A stretch of 31,284 nt of DNA from Ignavibacteriales bacterium (GCA_007280825.1 QYQI01000008.1:1-31284); one strand, 5' to 3'; shown: positions 1-9,100, counted from the stretch's first letter. Made by a program: numbers and translations. Notes: generated by a model not told the origin, from the letters alone.

Positions 1-237
1 GTGTGTGCATATCCCAAACATCATCCGTTATTAAAATAATGATTATGAATTGTAAACGTTATTTTTACGCTTCCTTAATTAACAAGTAACAATCCGACGA
101 GCTTCATTGTTATTCCTCTATTCCTTATCAAACATTTCATCCAGACAGCAAATCTTTTCTTCTTTTCTAGATGAGGACAATCATAATTGTGAATTTTTCA
201 TGTGTACGGAGTTTTGGATCTGGACAACTTAGCGCCT
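1..237. other. Intergenic region downstream of the OmpA-like gene
   Basis: No gene is visible here. The stretch is AT-rich and contains an insertion-sequence-end-like motif at 201-227 that is listed separately. A gene entering from the left would have to end before base 1; no open frame running in from the edge is convincing. Confidence 0.5.
201..227 (+). repeat. Insertion-sequence-end-like motif, copy A
   Basis: A 27 bp segment beginning TGTGTACGGAGTTTTGGAT matches the segment at 3671-3697 (TGTGCACGGGGTTTTGGAT...) at 23 of 27 positions, in the same orientation. The second copy lies directly against a transposase remnant, so both may be terminal repeats of the same lost insertion element. 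Here no transposase sequence follows. The function as an IS end is inferred from that neighbour only. Confidence 0.4.
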
Positions 238-1809
238 CTACTTAGTTACAGGAAAATGCGGATTAATTACAATTTCAATTCTTCTATTCTTTGCTCTTCC
301 TTCTTCTGATGAATTATTGGCAATCGGTTTAGTGCCGCCAAGTCCCACAGCAGTAATTCTGTTCGATTCAGCACCCATGCCGGACATTAAATATTGAAAT
401 ATTGAATTAGCTCTTGCCTGGGAGATATTTAAGTTTTTTTGAAAATCACCCTGACCATCGGTATGACCTTCGATCACAGTGGTTCCGCTTGGAAATAATT
501 GAATTGCTTTCTGAACTTTTGCAAACAAATTATAGTACTGGGGTTCAAGAGTTGCCTTGTTTGCAGGAAAGACAATATTGACTAATCTAATTATTATTAA
601 TTCACCGTTTCTTATAATTTCTGCCTCGGAGGGAAGAAAAAGTTGTGATGCTGTTTCGATGATTTGATTATTCTTTTCCAATTCTTGCGATTGCGTTTTG
701 TACTTAAAACTTTCATTCTCTAGTTGTCCAAATTTTGTTTTATATTCTTCAACCGACTTATTTAGTCCTTCTATTGATTTTCTGAGCGATTCACTATCCA
801 TATTCAGTTTTTTATTCTGAGTTTCGGCATCAGTAAGTTTTGTCTTATAATCTTGAATTGATTTTTTCAAGTCATCCAGTTCGGAAGACATTTTTTGATT
901 GTCCTTCAACTCCTTATCTAATTTTGCAAGTCCGTCGTTTATATTAGCGATAATCTGGGAAGTTATTTCATCATAACCTTTATCGAATGAAGGTTGAATC
1001 TTGAATTCAGCTGCAATTTTAGTAAGCGGTTCTTCCCATGATAAAACTAGATCTTCCATGTTCTTGTCTTTTTCTTTCATCTTCATAAAAAGATCCTGTA
1101 AGTATAAACCATGTTTAAGTTCGTACGTTGCTTGGTTCAAGTTGTTGCGTGCTTTGAGAGTATCGTAACGATTGGCATTTAGAATTGATTCTATGTCTTG
1201 AGCGAATTGTTTGCTCTTCTTTAATGTAACAGGCACATATTTGTTTAAATCTTTATCCTCGGCTTGAGCTAGAGATGCATTAAGATCATTTAAGAATTTA
1301 CCTTTTACACCTACCAATTCCGCATCTTTGTAATTAGTCTCTGCGGCTTTCGCATATTTTTGATATCCTTCCATATCTTTGTCGTTGTAATCTTCAATAG
1401 CACTTGAGAAGTTTTCTTCCCCTTCTTTCCATAATTTCTGTGCGTTATTGTAAGCCCCCACATTAACCGCAAGTTGACGGATTTTCATTAAATCTGCAAA
1501 ACTTGTATTCAATGTTTTGGTTGTTTCAATTGATTTATTAAAAAGATCAATAGCCGTTGTCAAGTTCTGTTGAATCTCTTCGGGTTTTCCGTTTTTCCTT
1601 AAAAGCTTTTCAGCATCGGTAAGCAATTCAGTTCCTTTTTCATAATCTGCATTGGCAAAAATATTAGCAGCAACAGCCAAAGCTTTCTTGCTAAGTTCCC
1701 GTGTGGTTTTAAACATTATTTCAGAATCGTTTTGAGAGAAGATTGGATTGGTGAGGAAGAAAAACACAGTAATCGAGCATAATGTCTTAACAGTTGAAAA
1801 CCTTTTCAT
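238..1809 (-). CDS. OmpA family outer membrane/peptidoglycan-associated protein
   Basis: Secreted protein of 523 residues. The N-terminus has a Sec signal peptide (basic MKR, hydrophobic stretch to about residue 24, ending NPIFSQ). Residues about 30-290 are helical and charged, about 290-395 form a coiled coil with repeated LDDLKKSI/LRKSIEGLNK-type heptads, and about 405-515 is an OmpA C-terminal domain. The domain shows the signature GHTDGQGDFQKNLNISQARA and later the RAKNRRIEI stretch, which in this family bind the diaminopimelate of peptidoglycan. No N-terminal beta-barrel is present, so it probably links an envelope structure to the cell wall. The start is supported by GGAGG five bases before the ATG. 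It stands alone between intergenic regions with repeats. Confidence 0.9.
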   Translation of the reverse strand: MKRFSTVKTLCSITVFFFLTNPIFSQNDSEIMFKTTRELSKKALAVAANIFANADYEKGTELLTDAEKLLRKNGKPEEIQQNLTTAIDLFNKSIETTKTLNTSFADLMKIRQLAVNVGAYNNAQKLWKEGEENFSSAIEDYNDKDMEGYQKYAKAAETNYKDAELVGVKGKFLNDLNASLAQAEDKDLNKYVPVTLKKSKQFAQDIESILNANRYDTLKARNNLNQATYELKHGLYLQDLFMKMKEKDKNMEDLVLSWEEPLTKIAAEFKIQPSFDKGYDEITSQIIANINDGLAKLDKELKDNQKMSSELDDLKKSIQDYKTKLTDAETQNKKLNMDSESLRKSIEGLNKSVEEYKTKFGQLENESFKYKTQSQELEKNNQIIETASQLFLPSEAEIIRNGELIIIRLVNIVFPANKATLEPQYYNLFAKVQKAIQLFPSGTTVIEGHTDGQGDFQKNLNISQARANSIFQYLMSGMGAESNRITAVGLGGTKPIANNSSEEGRAKNRRIEIVINPHFPVTK

Positions 1810-2273
1810 ATTGCCTCCAATGTTTCTAGGATTTACAGTGTAATATATAATTAAAATAATTCTTTTATTATCTGACTAACTTGTTATGCATATCCCCGAT
1901 TTCCTGCGTCATCAAAGTATCGATTTTGAACTAATAACACTATTTTTAAGCTTTGTAAATAAACACGTAAAAACTAAAAATTATAAAATCTATTTTCTCT
2001 TTCTGTCTCTGTTTTTTCAACAACTCTTCAACCAAAAAGGAAGAATAACATATTCTCCGACAAATTCATTTCAATCAATAAATTTAATTCCCCTAGAAAT
2101 AATGATGACCAAATTGTGACCAAGAATAATTTTTCCAACCTATTATATAGATGATCTACGAGCAATAATATTTCGACTAGTAATTAATTTTCAAATATGT
2201 AATGCAATATCAGTACATTTTTTAAATGCGGATAAATTTTTGGTGGGGACTGCGGATTTGTGTGCTAATTGAT
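1810..2273. other. Intergenic region between OmpA-like gene and YD-repeat gene
   Basis: 464 bases with no credible gene on either strand; short open frames have no ribosome binding site and no recognisable protein character. It must hold the promoter for the minus-strand gene ending at 238. It contains copy 1 of the TGACCAAA interspersed repeat (2106-2155), followed about 110 bp later by a strongly degenerate relative of the IS-end motif (around 2220-2251). Confidence 0.5.
2106..2155 (+). repeat. TGACCAAA interspersed repeat, copy 1
   Basis: Two TGACC boxes spaced 11 bp (TGACCAAATTG then TGACCAAG), then an A/T run and CTATTATATAGATGAT. It is nearly the same as copy 3 at 5628-5678 over about 50 bp, with one single-base gap. 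Like the other copies, it lies downstream of the stop codon of a minus-strand gene (the one ending at 2274). Confidence 0.65.
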
Positions 2274-3077
2274 TTAGTTATAAAACTCATATTCCAGTTT
2301 CAAAAGTTTTATCGGCTCGTTAAGTTTATCGCTAGTAATTCTTTCTTTCAGATTACCTTTCTGATCATATTTAAAATCATATTTAAAAAAAGTATTTTCA
2401 TCTTTATTATCGTTTTGTTCTTCAACAACATTTCCCTTTGTGTCAAATCTAAATGTACTAGAATAAATTAATTTACGGTCTTTGCCATAATTTGAATCTT
2501 CAATTCTGTTTCCATTTTTATCAAATTTATAAACAACTGATTCCATTAAATCGCTATCTTCATAGCGAGATTTTTCAACCAATTTTTTCCCTTCATATTT
2601 TGAAACAACTTTTCCAATTACTTTGCCATCTGAATCGTATTTTATAGATTCTATAGTTTTACCGCCGTCTATATAATTCTTCATCTCTTTAACAACCAGA
2701 CGACCTTCGTCGTCATATTGTGCTTCAACTGATAAATTACCAGCCGAATCATATTCATACCCGAACTTCTCGATAAGTTTTCCTTTGGCATTGTATTTAA
2801 CTTTCTTAACAATTTTATTTTCATCGGAGTACGTTAGTATAGTTTTACTTTCTACGGCATCGTCAGAATCCAATTTAGTTTCTTTTACTAGATTGCCATT
2901 TTGGTCAAATTCAAATTGGAGTTTGCTTATAACTTTTTCGTCTGCTTTTAATTCAGCTTTCTCAATCAAATTATTTTTCTCATCATATTTGAAAGTAAAC
3001 ATGGAATCGATATTATCTTTTTCATCAAATTTTATTTGGGAAATTACATTTCCCTGCTGATCGTATCCATATTTCAT
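2274..3077 (-). CDS. YD/Rhs-like 26-residue repeat protein, C-terminal part
   Basis: 267 residues made almost entirely of a strict 26-residue repeat of the type YD-x-x-GN-L-x-E-x-x-x-YD-x-x-G-x-L; I count ten successive units, nine of exactly 26 and one of 24 residues. Such tyrosine/aspartate repeats form beta-rich surface or secreted structures in the Rhs/YD and YwqK-like groups. It has no signal peptide of its own. The ATG overlaps the TGA of the preceding open frame (ATGA) and the repeat register runs exactly across the junction, so this is most likely the body of one gene separated from its secretion signal by a one-base deletion. Translational coupling of two separate genes is the alternative. 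The role is unknown. Confidence 0.75.
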   Translation of the reverse strand: MKYGYDQQGNVISQIKFDEKDNIDSMFTFKYDEKNNLIEKAELKADEKVISKLQFEFDQNGNLVKETKLDSDDAVESKTILTYSDENKIVKKVKYNAKGKLIEKFGYEYDSAGNLSVEAQYDDEGRLVVKEMKNYIDGGKTIESIKYDSDGKVIGKVVSKYEGKKLVEKSRYEDSDLMESVVYKFDKNGNRIEDSNYGKDRKLIYSSTFRFDTKGNVVEEQNDNKDENTFFKYDFKYDQKGNLKERITSDKLNEPIKLLKLEYEFYN

Positions 3078-3343
3078 TTATAATCTATTTCACCATTTTT
3101 ATCATAAGCTATTTGAGATGTAATAAAACCGTTTTTATCAAATTCGGAATACAGAAATTTCTTTCCGTCTTTAGAAGCTTCGCCAAAAACATAATCGAAA
3201 AGCTGCTGGGTGCATGTCTTTATTGCAGCAACTTTCATTTTTGCTGACTCTTTGTTTAGATCCTTCGGTTGCGAAAAACTGTTTTGAGTCATCAATAAAA
3301 ATGAGATAAATATAACTACCGCACAGTTGATACTTGGTTTCAT
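3074..3343 (-). CDS. YD-repeat protein, N-terminal part with signal peptide
   Basis: 89 residues. The ATG at 3343 is preferred because GGAG lies six bases upstream; an in-frame TTG 12 bases earlier falls on the ribosome binding site. A signal peptide covers about residues 1-24 (hydrophobic core then NSFSQ). A helical segment follows, containing the KTCTQQLFDYVFGEA stretch, and the last ~25 residues are already the first YD-type repeat unit (FDKNGFITSQIAYDKNGEI). The stop codon TGA overlaps the ATG of the next frame. Joined with the downstream frame the product would be a secreted protein of about 356 residues. Confidence 0.65.
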   Translation of the reverse strand: MKPSINCAVVIFISFLLMTQNSFSQPKDLNKESAKMKVAAIKTCTQQLFDYVFGEASKDGKKFLYSEFDKNGFITSQIAYDKNGEIDYK

Positions 3344-3573
3344 TGGATACTCCAAATTATTTGATAGATAAAAATAATGTCAACAATTTTTTAATTAGAG
3401 AAAATATAGCAAAATATTTCCATAAACCCATGTTATACAATAGGGAATACAATCGATAATAGATATTGGGTGTGTATACTATGTCTATTCAAAACCTCAA
3501 GTGTCCTAAAAGTAATGATTTTTATCTAACGTTTTTTTGTTTCGTGAAATGAATAATTGATTATTAAATTTTG

Positions 3574-3620
3574 TGACCAAAAAGTGACCGAGAAAAAATT
3601 TTCCTTATTATATATAATCA
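3574..3620 (+). repeat. TGACCAAA interspersed repeat, copy 2
   Basis: Two boxes 11 bp apart (TGACCAAAAAG then TGACCGAG) followed by A-rich then TTATTATATATAA. It matches copies 1, 3 and 4 in box spacing and in the following A/T-rich tract. It lies about 50 bp before the IS-end-like motif at 3671. Confidence 0.6.
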
Positions 3621-3670
3621 GCTCAGTAATAAAATTTCAAGTGGTTATTCAATATTTCAACATTTTTATT

Positions 3671-3697
3671 TGTGCACGGGGTTTTGGATATGGACAG
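3671..3697 (+). repeat. Insertion-sequence-end-like motif, copy B
   Basis: TGTGCACGGGGTTTTGGAT followed by ATGGACAG; 23 of 27 bases agree with 201-227. The transposase remnant begins within or immediately after it, which fits an internally deleted insertion element whose end was joined to the middle of its transposase gene. Confidence 0.45.
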
Positions 3698-3895
3698 GCG
3701 AGAAAGTCTGTTCATCATAAAACCAGAAACAGTTATCAGATGGCACAGAAAAGGTTTTAAAATCTATTTGCGGTGGAAGAGTAATAATGATGCTGGAAGA
3801 CCAAGAATTCCAACAGAACATATTGAACTCATCAAAAAAGATTGCAAATGAACACCCCACAATGGGTTTTCATTTACCCCAAGGTTCATTTTTTT
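3690..3895 (+). pseudogene. Integrase-core (rve/IS481- or IS3-like) transposase remnant
   Basis: Reading from the ATG at 3690 gives a peptide with IIKPETVIRWHRKGFKIY, then LRWKSNN and GRPRIPTEHIELIKK. This is the linker between the helix-turn-helix and the catalytic domain in integrase-core transposases, where 'VKPETVIRWHRKGF...GRPRIP..v..LI..ma.e.p.wG' is typical. After IELIKK the frame is lost; shifting one base recovers KIANEHPTMGF, which continues the family pattern. Everything N- and C-terminal is missing, including all DDE residues, so it is a decayed fragment. It is the only plus-strand protein-coding trace I find convincing. Confidence 0.7.
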
Positions 3896-3946
3896 CAAAT
3901 AGATTACTACCTTTGAACTGTACTTAAAAATCAATTAAGATAAATA

Positions 3947-5098
3947 TTATAATTTGCCTTCAACGAATTTAATTGTCTTATCATAAAATTCCAGCAATAG
4001 TATAGTAGGATCATACGACGTATTGTTAAACATCAAAATGAATGTAATATTTTTTTCGGGCCAGTAATAAGCAAGCGTTTTAAAACCAAAAATTGTTCCG
4101 GCATGCCCCCATATTTTTTTGCCGTTAGTAATGCCAAGATTAGCAATTCCAAGTCCGTATCCGGATATCTCTCCACTGCTTATTGTATTTAGTCTCTCTG
4201 TTTGTAATGAGCTTGATATGAGTAAACCTTTTACAAGCGCTTGTACCCAAGTTTTCAAATCATAAATGTCCGATATCAAAGCACCAGCATAACCAGCATA
4301 GGAAGGATTAAAGACTTCTGTTACATCAGGTAGCGGAGTTTCATTTTCACCCCAACTATATCCATGAGAATAATTTCCCCACATAAAATTATCTGCTGGG
4401 TAAGCAGTATTGTAAAGCTTTAACGGCTCTAAAATTCTTTTCTTTAATTCATAAGGGAGTATATTTCCAGTTATCTTCTCTATTATCATACCGGCAATTA
4501 TTGTATTTGTATTTGAATAGTGATGAGCACTTCCAGGAATGAAATAAAGCGGTTCCGGATATGCAATGTCAACTAACTCCTGCTGTTGCCAGATTTTCAT
4601 TGGGTTAGCTTTTACCGGTCCTGCTAAAGTAGGTGATTTGTCTGTGTAATTATAAATTCCGCTAGAATGATTACAGATCATTCTAATTGTTATATCATTC
4701 CATTTTGTATAAGCCGGTAGAAACTTAGTTATTTTATCTTCCAGACTGACTTTACCTGAATCAACCAACTGTAAAAGTACTGTGTAGGTAAAAGTTTTTG
4801 TAACACTTCCCATTCGAAATTTCATATCATCCTTCATCACCTCGCCAGTTGCAATATTTGATTTTCCTTTTGCTTTGATCCATGCAAGGTTTTGATCCGG
4901 TGCCCAAACAGCGGCGATTAAACCGGGCACCTTTGAGTTTACAATAAGGGAATCAGTCAGTCGTTCGAAAAATGAAGTAAGTTTATCGTTATTAGGAGGA
5001 GCTAAGGGATTAGAATTTTCTTGACATGATAAGGTGAAAACAAATAAAAGTGAGGAAATCAATAGAGTGAAATAGAATTTCCTTTTGTCAGAATGCAT
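3947..5098 (-). CDS. Serine hydrolase lipoprotein, beta-lactamase/D-Ala-D-Ala carboxypeptidase family
   Basis: 383 residues. The N-terminus is a lipoprotein signal (hydrophobic stretch then LSC, lipid-accepting Cys25), so it is anchored in the envelope facing the periplasm or outside. The beta-lactamase class C/PBP fold motifs are all there: SVTK (Ser98-Lys101), YSN (Tyr194-Asn196) and HAG (His332-Gly334). Family members are D,D-peptidases, esterases or amidases; the substrate cannot be told from sequence. GGAGG eight or nine bases before the ATG supports the start. The 646 bp upstream region holds a perfect palindrome at 5264-5284 that could be its operator. Confidence 0.9.
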   Translation of the reverse strand: MHSDKRKFYFTLLISSLLFVFTLSCQENSNPLAPPNNDKLTSFFERLTDSLIVNSKVPGLIAAVWAPDQNLAWIKAKGKSNIATGEVMKDDMKFRMGSVTKTFTYTVLLQLVDSGKVSLEDKITKFLPAYTKWNDITIRMICNHSSGIYNYTDKSPTLAGPVKANPMKIWQQQELVDIAYPEPLYFIPGSAHHYSNTNTIIAGMIIEKITGNILPYELKKRILEPLKLYNTAYPADNFMWGNYSHGYSWGENETPLPDVTEVFNPSYAGYAGALISDIYDLKTWVQALVKGLLISSSLQTERLNTISSGEISGYGLGIANLGITNGKKIWGHAGTIFGFKTLAYYWPEKNITFILMFNNTSYDPTILLLEFYDKTIKFVEGKL

Positions 5099-5263
5099 TA
5101 TCTCCTCCGTTAAGGATTAAAAATATTTTTACATATCTACTTGTGTAGAGATATAAATGTATTTCGTGTAACAAGATCTATATTGATGTTGCTTTCAAAC
5201 GAAATAATGCTTGCTGGTAATTCTGTTTATAATACTTAGAATAAAGCAGAGCTGTCTAAAAGA

Positions 5264-5284
5264 TTCTGGAATAATATTCCAGAA
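5264..5284. promoter_or_regulatory. Perfect 21 bp palindrome, possible operator
   Basis: Arms TTCTGGAATA and TATTCCAGAA around a single central A form a perfect dyad. The loop is too small for an efficient terminator and no T run follows on either strand, so a binding site for a dimeric regulator is more likely. It lies about 165 bp upstream of the start of the minus-strand lipoprotein serine hydrolase. No regulator gene is adjacent. Confidence 0.45.
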
Positions 5285-5551
5285 ATAAAGAAGAGTTTTA
5301 GAGGCAAATAGTGCTTTCTCCTATAACTAAATTATCGAATAAGAAAATTTTTTCCTAAATAAATCGGTATGTATCTAAAACTTAAAACAGAGCTAAGTAA
5401 TAAATCCTTTGTGATTCAGAATGTAAAATAGACGAATAGAAACCATGACTTTAAAATTTAACTAAATACTTTTCTTTGTAAATAGATGTCAATGCATGCA
5501 AAAGGAGGCAATTCTTAAAATGAAAAAACCCGAAATGTTTTTCGAGCTTTT

Positions 5552-5678
5552 GCAGAGAGTCAGGGAATCTCTTCCATGTTCAAAATACTTAGTTATTAGC
5601 TTGTATTTGTAACTATTTTAGAACTTGTGACCAAATTTTGACCAAGAAAAAATTTTTCTTATCTATTATATAGATGAT
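5552..5678 (+). repeat. Composite direct repeat, left copy (includes TGACCAAA copy 3)
   Basis: Begins GCAGAGAGTCAGGGAATC and continues TCTTCC; 22 of the first 24 bases match 20546-20569. The TGACCAAA boxes (TGACCAAATTT, TGACCAAG, 11 bp apart) start exactly 76 bp after the beginning in both copies, and the 52 bases between align without gaps at roughly 55-60% identity by eye. The first 20 bases resemble the reverse complement of a tRNA 3' end (…CCCTGACTCTCNGC). With the right copy it brackets the whole partner-switching cluster. Confidence 0.6.
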
Positions 5679-5744
5679 TCGATAAAAATCTCATTTCGAT
5701 TCTGCTACTGAGTGCAAAAAAAACGAATAATCTAATTGGGATAT

Positions 5745-6083
5745 TTAGTTAAAACTTTTAATTGCATCATCAACAGATGTGAAGTTAGTAAATACTGAAG
5801 TGAGTTTAGTAATTACAAGTAAGCTCTCAATTTTCTCAGTTGCATTAGCAAGTTTAAGATCACCACCGCCATTCTTAACAGTTGTGTACCCACCAATCAA
5901 CATTCCTAAACCAGAACTGTTTACAAATCCAGTTTCTTTAAGATCAATAATTATATTTTTCTTACCTTCTGAAATAAGTTTATGAAGTGTATCGCTAAAC
6001 TCTACATCTTTTGCTGTGCCCGTGATATCACCTTTAAGTTCAATCACAACAGCTGTGTATTTTTGCACTAAATTGATTTTCAT
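5745..6083 (-). CDS. STAS-domain anti-sigma factor antagonist
   Basis: 112 residues, one complete STAS domain of the SpoIIAA/RsbV type. The phosphorylatable serine lies in the conserved turn FVNSSGLGML (Ser57 by analogy with SpoIIAA), after the central strand NIIIDLKET. In this family the unphosphorylated form binds the anti-sigma kinase and frees its partner; a PP2C phosphatase removes the phosphate. It follows the 1149-residue phosphatase gene by 42 bases, the expected pairing. GGAGG four bases before the ATG sets the start. Asn replaces the usual Asp before the serines. Confidence 0.92.
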   Translation of the reverse strand: MKINLVQKYTAVVIELKGDITGTAKDVEFSDTLHKLISEGKKNIIIDLKETGFVNSSGLGMLIGGYTTVKNGGGDLKLANATEKIESLLVITKLTSVFTNFTSVDDAIKSFN

Positions 6084-6125
6084 TATTCCTCCAATAAATT
6101 TAACTATTCAAGTTATGTCAATATA

Positions 6126-9100
6126 TCATTTTATTTTTATCACTACAAAAGTTACATCGTCTTCAGGTTCTTTACCATTAGACCATTTCGTAGCGGAGTT
6201 CTTCAAATGCTCAATAATTTTTTCCGGTTCTTTTTCTGCAACTGAGAGAAACTCTGTTTTTGTTCTATCATATCCGTACACATCATTGTTGTTATTTTTC
6301 AATTCTGGTAATCCATCACTTAACATAAGAATAGTATCACCTTTTTCTAATTTTCTTTTTTCAAGCGAGTAGGGGAAATTATTCATCGCACCAAGTGGCA
6401 TTCCTTTAATAAAAATTTCTTCTATGGATTGATTATTCATTCTGTAAATAAGCGCGGGAGGCATTGCGGCAGATGAAATTGACAATTGTGAACCTTTTAT
6501 TTTTAACATCTGCAAACACATTGAAAGCTGACGAAATTTCATGTCCCTTATTACTTGAGAAATTCTAGAATATGTATCTAAAATATTTTCGCCTGATGCT
6601 AAACTGTTAAACAAACTTTTCGTAATGGTCACCATTGTTCCGGCTTTCATTCCGTGTCCTGTTGCATCACCTATAACTGCGGTAAGTGTTCCATCACTTC
6701 CAACCTGGAAGTCATAATAATCACCCCCGACTTCTGTAGCGGTTTTCATGTGGACTGCAATTTCAAGATTAGAAAGTTGCGGGAGTTCTTTAGGAAGCAT
6801 TGCAAGTTGTAACTGGCGAGCTTCTTCAAGTTCTTTTGTTTTGCGCTCGTTCTCTGCCTGAATAATTTTATTCTGAGCTTCTGCATTCTTAAGATCTAAG
6901 AAGCGGGTAAAAGTGAGATTGAAAACCCCTGCAAATCGTTCAAGAAAGTTTATTGTTTCTTCAGGCTGGGTTTCAGGTGAACCAATTCCAATAAATCCTT
7001 TTGAGAAATAAGCAATACTTTGTACTCTTCTCTTCTGTGATAAGCCCATCCTAAAAGGAACTTTGAGTTCTTCGTTGAGATATCGAAAATAATCTTCCAA
7101 TTCTTTACCGTGCACATCAATAGTTATGGATTTCTTTTGCTGCTTCCAAGCATCATACATTTTAGAAATAGTAACTGATTTTTTTTTATCTCCGGTAAAG
7201 TGTTTACTGACTTTAGTTCCGTCTTCATCAGTTATCCAGAATTCAATATTATCACCTTCAGCTTCTATTATTCCGATATACAAACGATTAGGTGCAATAC
7301 CTAATCCAATCAATTGCTTAAAGATAACCACTGCAGTTTCTGCAAGTTCATTACTATTCCGCATTGCCATTGTACGACTACGAACTCTTTCAAGTGCTGT
7401 TTCAATCTGTGCTTCTCTTGCCTGTGCTTCTGCATTTTTCAAATCAAGAAAGCGGGTGTAGGTTAGATCGAAGACTCCGGCAAATCTTTCAAGAAGTTGA
7501 ACAGTTTCATGAGTGTGAGATTCATAATTAGAAAGGGATAGCATTCCCTTAGAAAAGAAAGCAGCAATTACTAAACCGTGGAGGTTGGAATAATCATTGT
7601 CGTCAGGAATACCACTTAATGTACTTCTGTAATTAACCCAATCTTGAAGATCTTTTCCAACAAGTTCAACAGCAGTAGATTTACTGCCATTCTTCCAATC
7701 AGTGTAAAGTTTGTTTAATAAAACAGGTTCATCAATACTTGCATTAAATTTTTGATTAACTTTAGCACCTCCCCCGCTCCAATCAGTTACCCAGAATTCG
7801 ATAACACCCTCATCCTCTTTCATTATTCCGATTGTTATCATTTTGGGAGTTTTGTCTAATTCTTTAAACTGTTGGAATAGTACTGAAGCAGTCTCTGAAA
7901 GCTCTTCACTTTTCTGCATCGCCATAGTTCTAGCTCGAACTCTTTCCAATGCGGTTTCAATCTTTGCTTCCCTTGCCTGTGCTTCTGCATTTTTTAAATC
8001 AAGAAATCGTGTGTAAGTAAGATCAAACACTCGTGCAAATCTTTCTAACAATAGAAATGTTTCTTGAGAAATAGTACTCTTGCTGGAAAATATTAAAGCT
8101 CCTTTGGAAAAATATGCGATGTTGACAATCCACTTCTCATCGTATGTATTTTGATATATTTCTTCACCCAAAAACTTGTTGCGCCAGTTATTATATTCTA
8201 ATAATTCTACTCCGGTAATTTCGATTACAAACGATTTTAAGTTTTCTTTCCAAGCAGCAGCAAATTTCTGCATAACAAATGGTTCATCATTATATCGAAT
8301 TCTCCGTGTTTGCGGCAATTGGTTCCCATGAATTGTTGCCGATATTTCCACTACTCCTTCTTCTTCTTTAATAATGCCTATCGAAATTTGCTCGGCAATT
8401 TCACCTAGCTCCTTTAACTGTTGAAAGAGAAGAAACGTAGTTTCAGGAAGTTCTTCACTCCTCTGCATTGCCATAGTTCTTGCACGAACTCTTTCAAGAG
8501 CAAGTTGAATTTGTGCTTCTCTTGCCTGTGCTACAGCCTGTTCAATATCTATAAATCTGCGGTATGCTAATTCAAATACATTGCGGAAGCGTTTGAATAA
8601 ATTAATCTCTTCTTCATTTAATGGAGAATAAGTGGACATACCTAAAGCCACTGGGCCCAATGAGTACCAATAGTAGTTTAGAGATTCAGCCTTTTCCAAA
8701 TAAAAGTCTGCAAACTGGTTAGTCGTTTTCTGATAATCATACCAATCTTTAAGTTCTTTACCTTGCAAGGTATGTTTAAATAATTCTTCTGCACCATTAA
8801 GCATTTGATTTGCAAATAGATTCTGTAGGTCATGGGTTTTGAAATCAACTTCAGTGATTATTTTTTTATTATGCTTAAAGTAGAATTCATAGTTGAGATA
8901 GATGCCTTTTGTTTCATAGAAAATTGCAGTCTGAACATTTCTAATCTCTTTTACTTTAAGACTTTCAAGTTGCTCAGAAATAATTTGACATACTTCAAGC
9001 ATATCGCTTGGTTTTTTCATAGTTAATGCAGAAGAACGAACTTTTTCAAGTGCAGTTTCTATTTCTAATTCTCTGTTTTTGTTCAATAACTCAGAAGTTT

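Larger units (their letters stand above)
3344..3946. other. Intergenic region with decayed mobile-element sequence
   Basis: About 600 bases between two minus-strand genes. It contains the promoter region for the YD-repeat gene at its left end, copy 2 of the TGACCAAA repeat, an IS-end-like motif and a transposase/integrase fragment, each listed separately. The rest is AT-rich with nothing recognisable. Confidence 0.6.
5099..5744. other. Intergenic region with palindrome and composite repeat
   Basis: 646 bases without a convincing gene. It contains a 21 bp perfect palindrome, a decayed terminator-like hairpin around 5522-5550, a tRNA-3'-end-like segment (5552-5575) and copy 3 of the TGACCAAA repeat. 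The promoter for the minus-strand lipoprotein gene should lie in its left part. Confidence 0.6.

Noticed and set aside
1886..2119. Plus-strand 77-codon open frame
   Set aside because: No ribosome binding site, phenylalanine/leucine-rich composition typical of translated AT-rich spacer, and its end runs into the interspersed repeat.
3074..3080. Programmed -1 frameshift joining the two YD-repeat frames
   Set aside because: There is no slippery heptamer; slipping back from the last AAA codon would place the tRNA on TAA. A one-base deletion or coupled start explains the junction better.
5520..5612. 30-codon plus-strand frame with AAAGGAGG 11 bases upstream
   Set aside because: It lies across the terminator-like hairpin and the tRNA-like segment of the composite repeat, and the peptide is not preserved in the right copy of that repeat.
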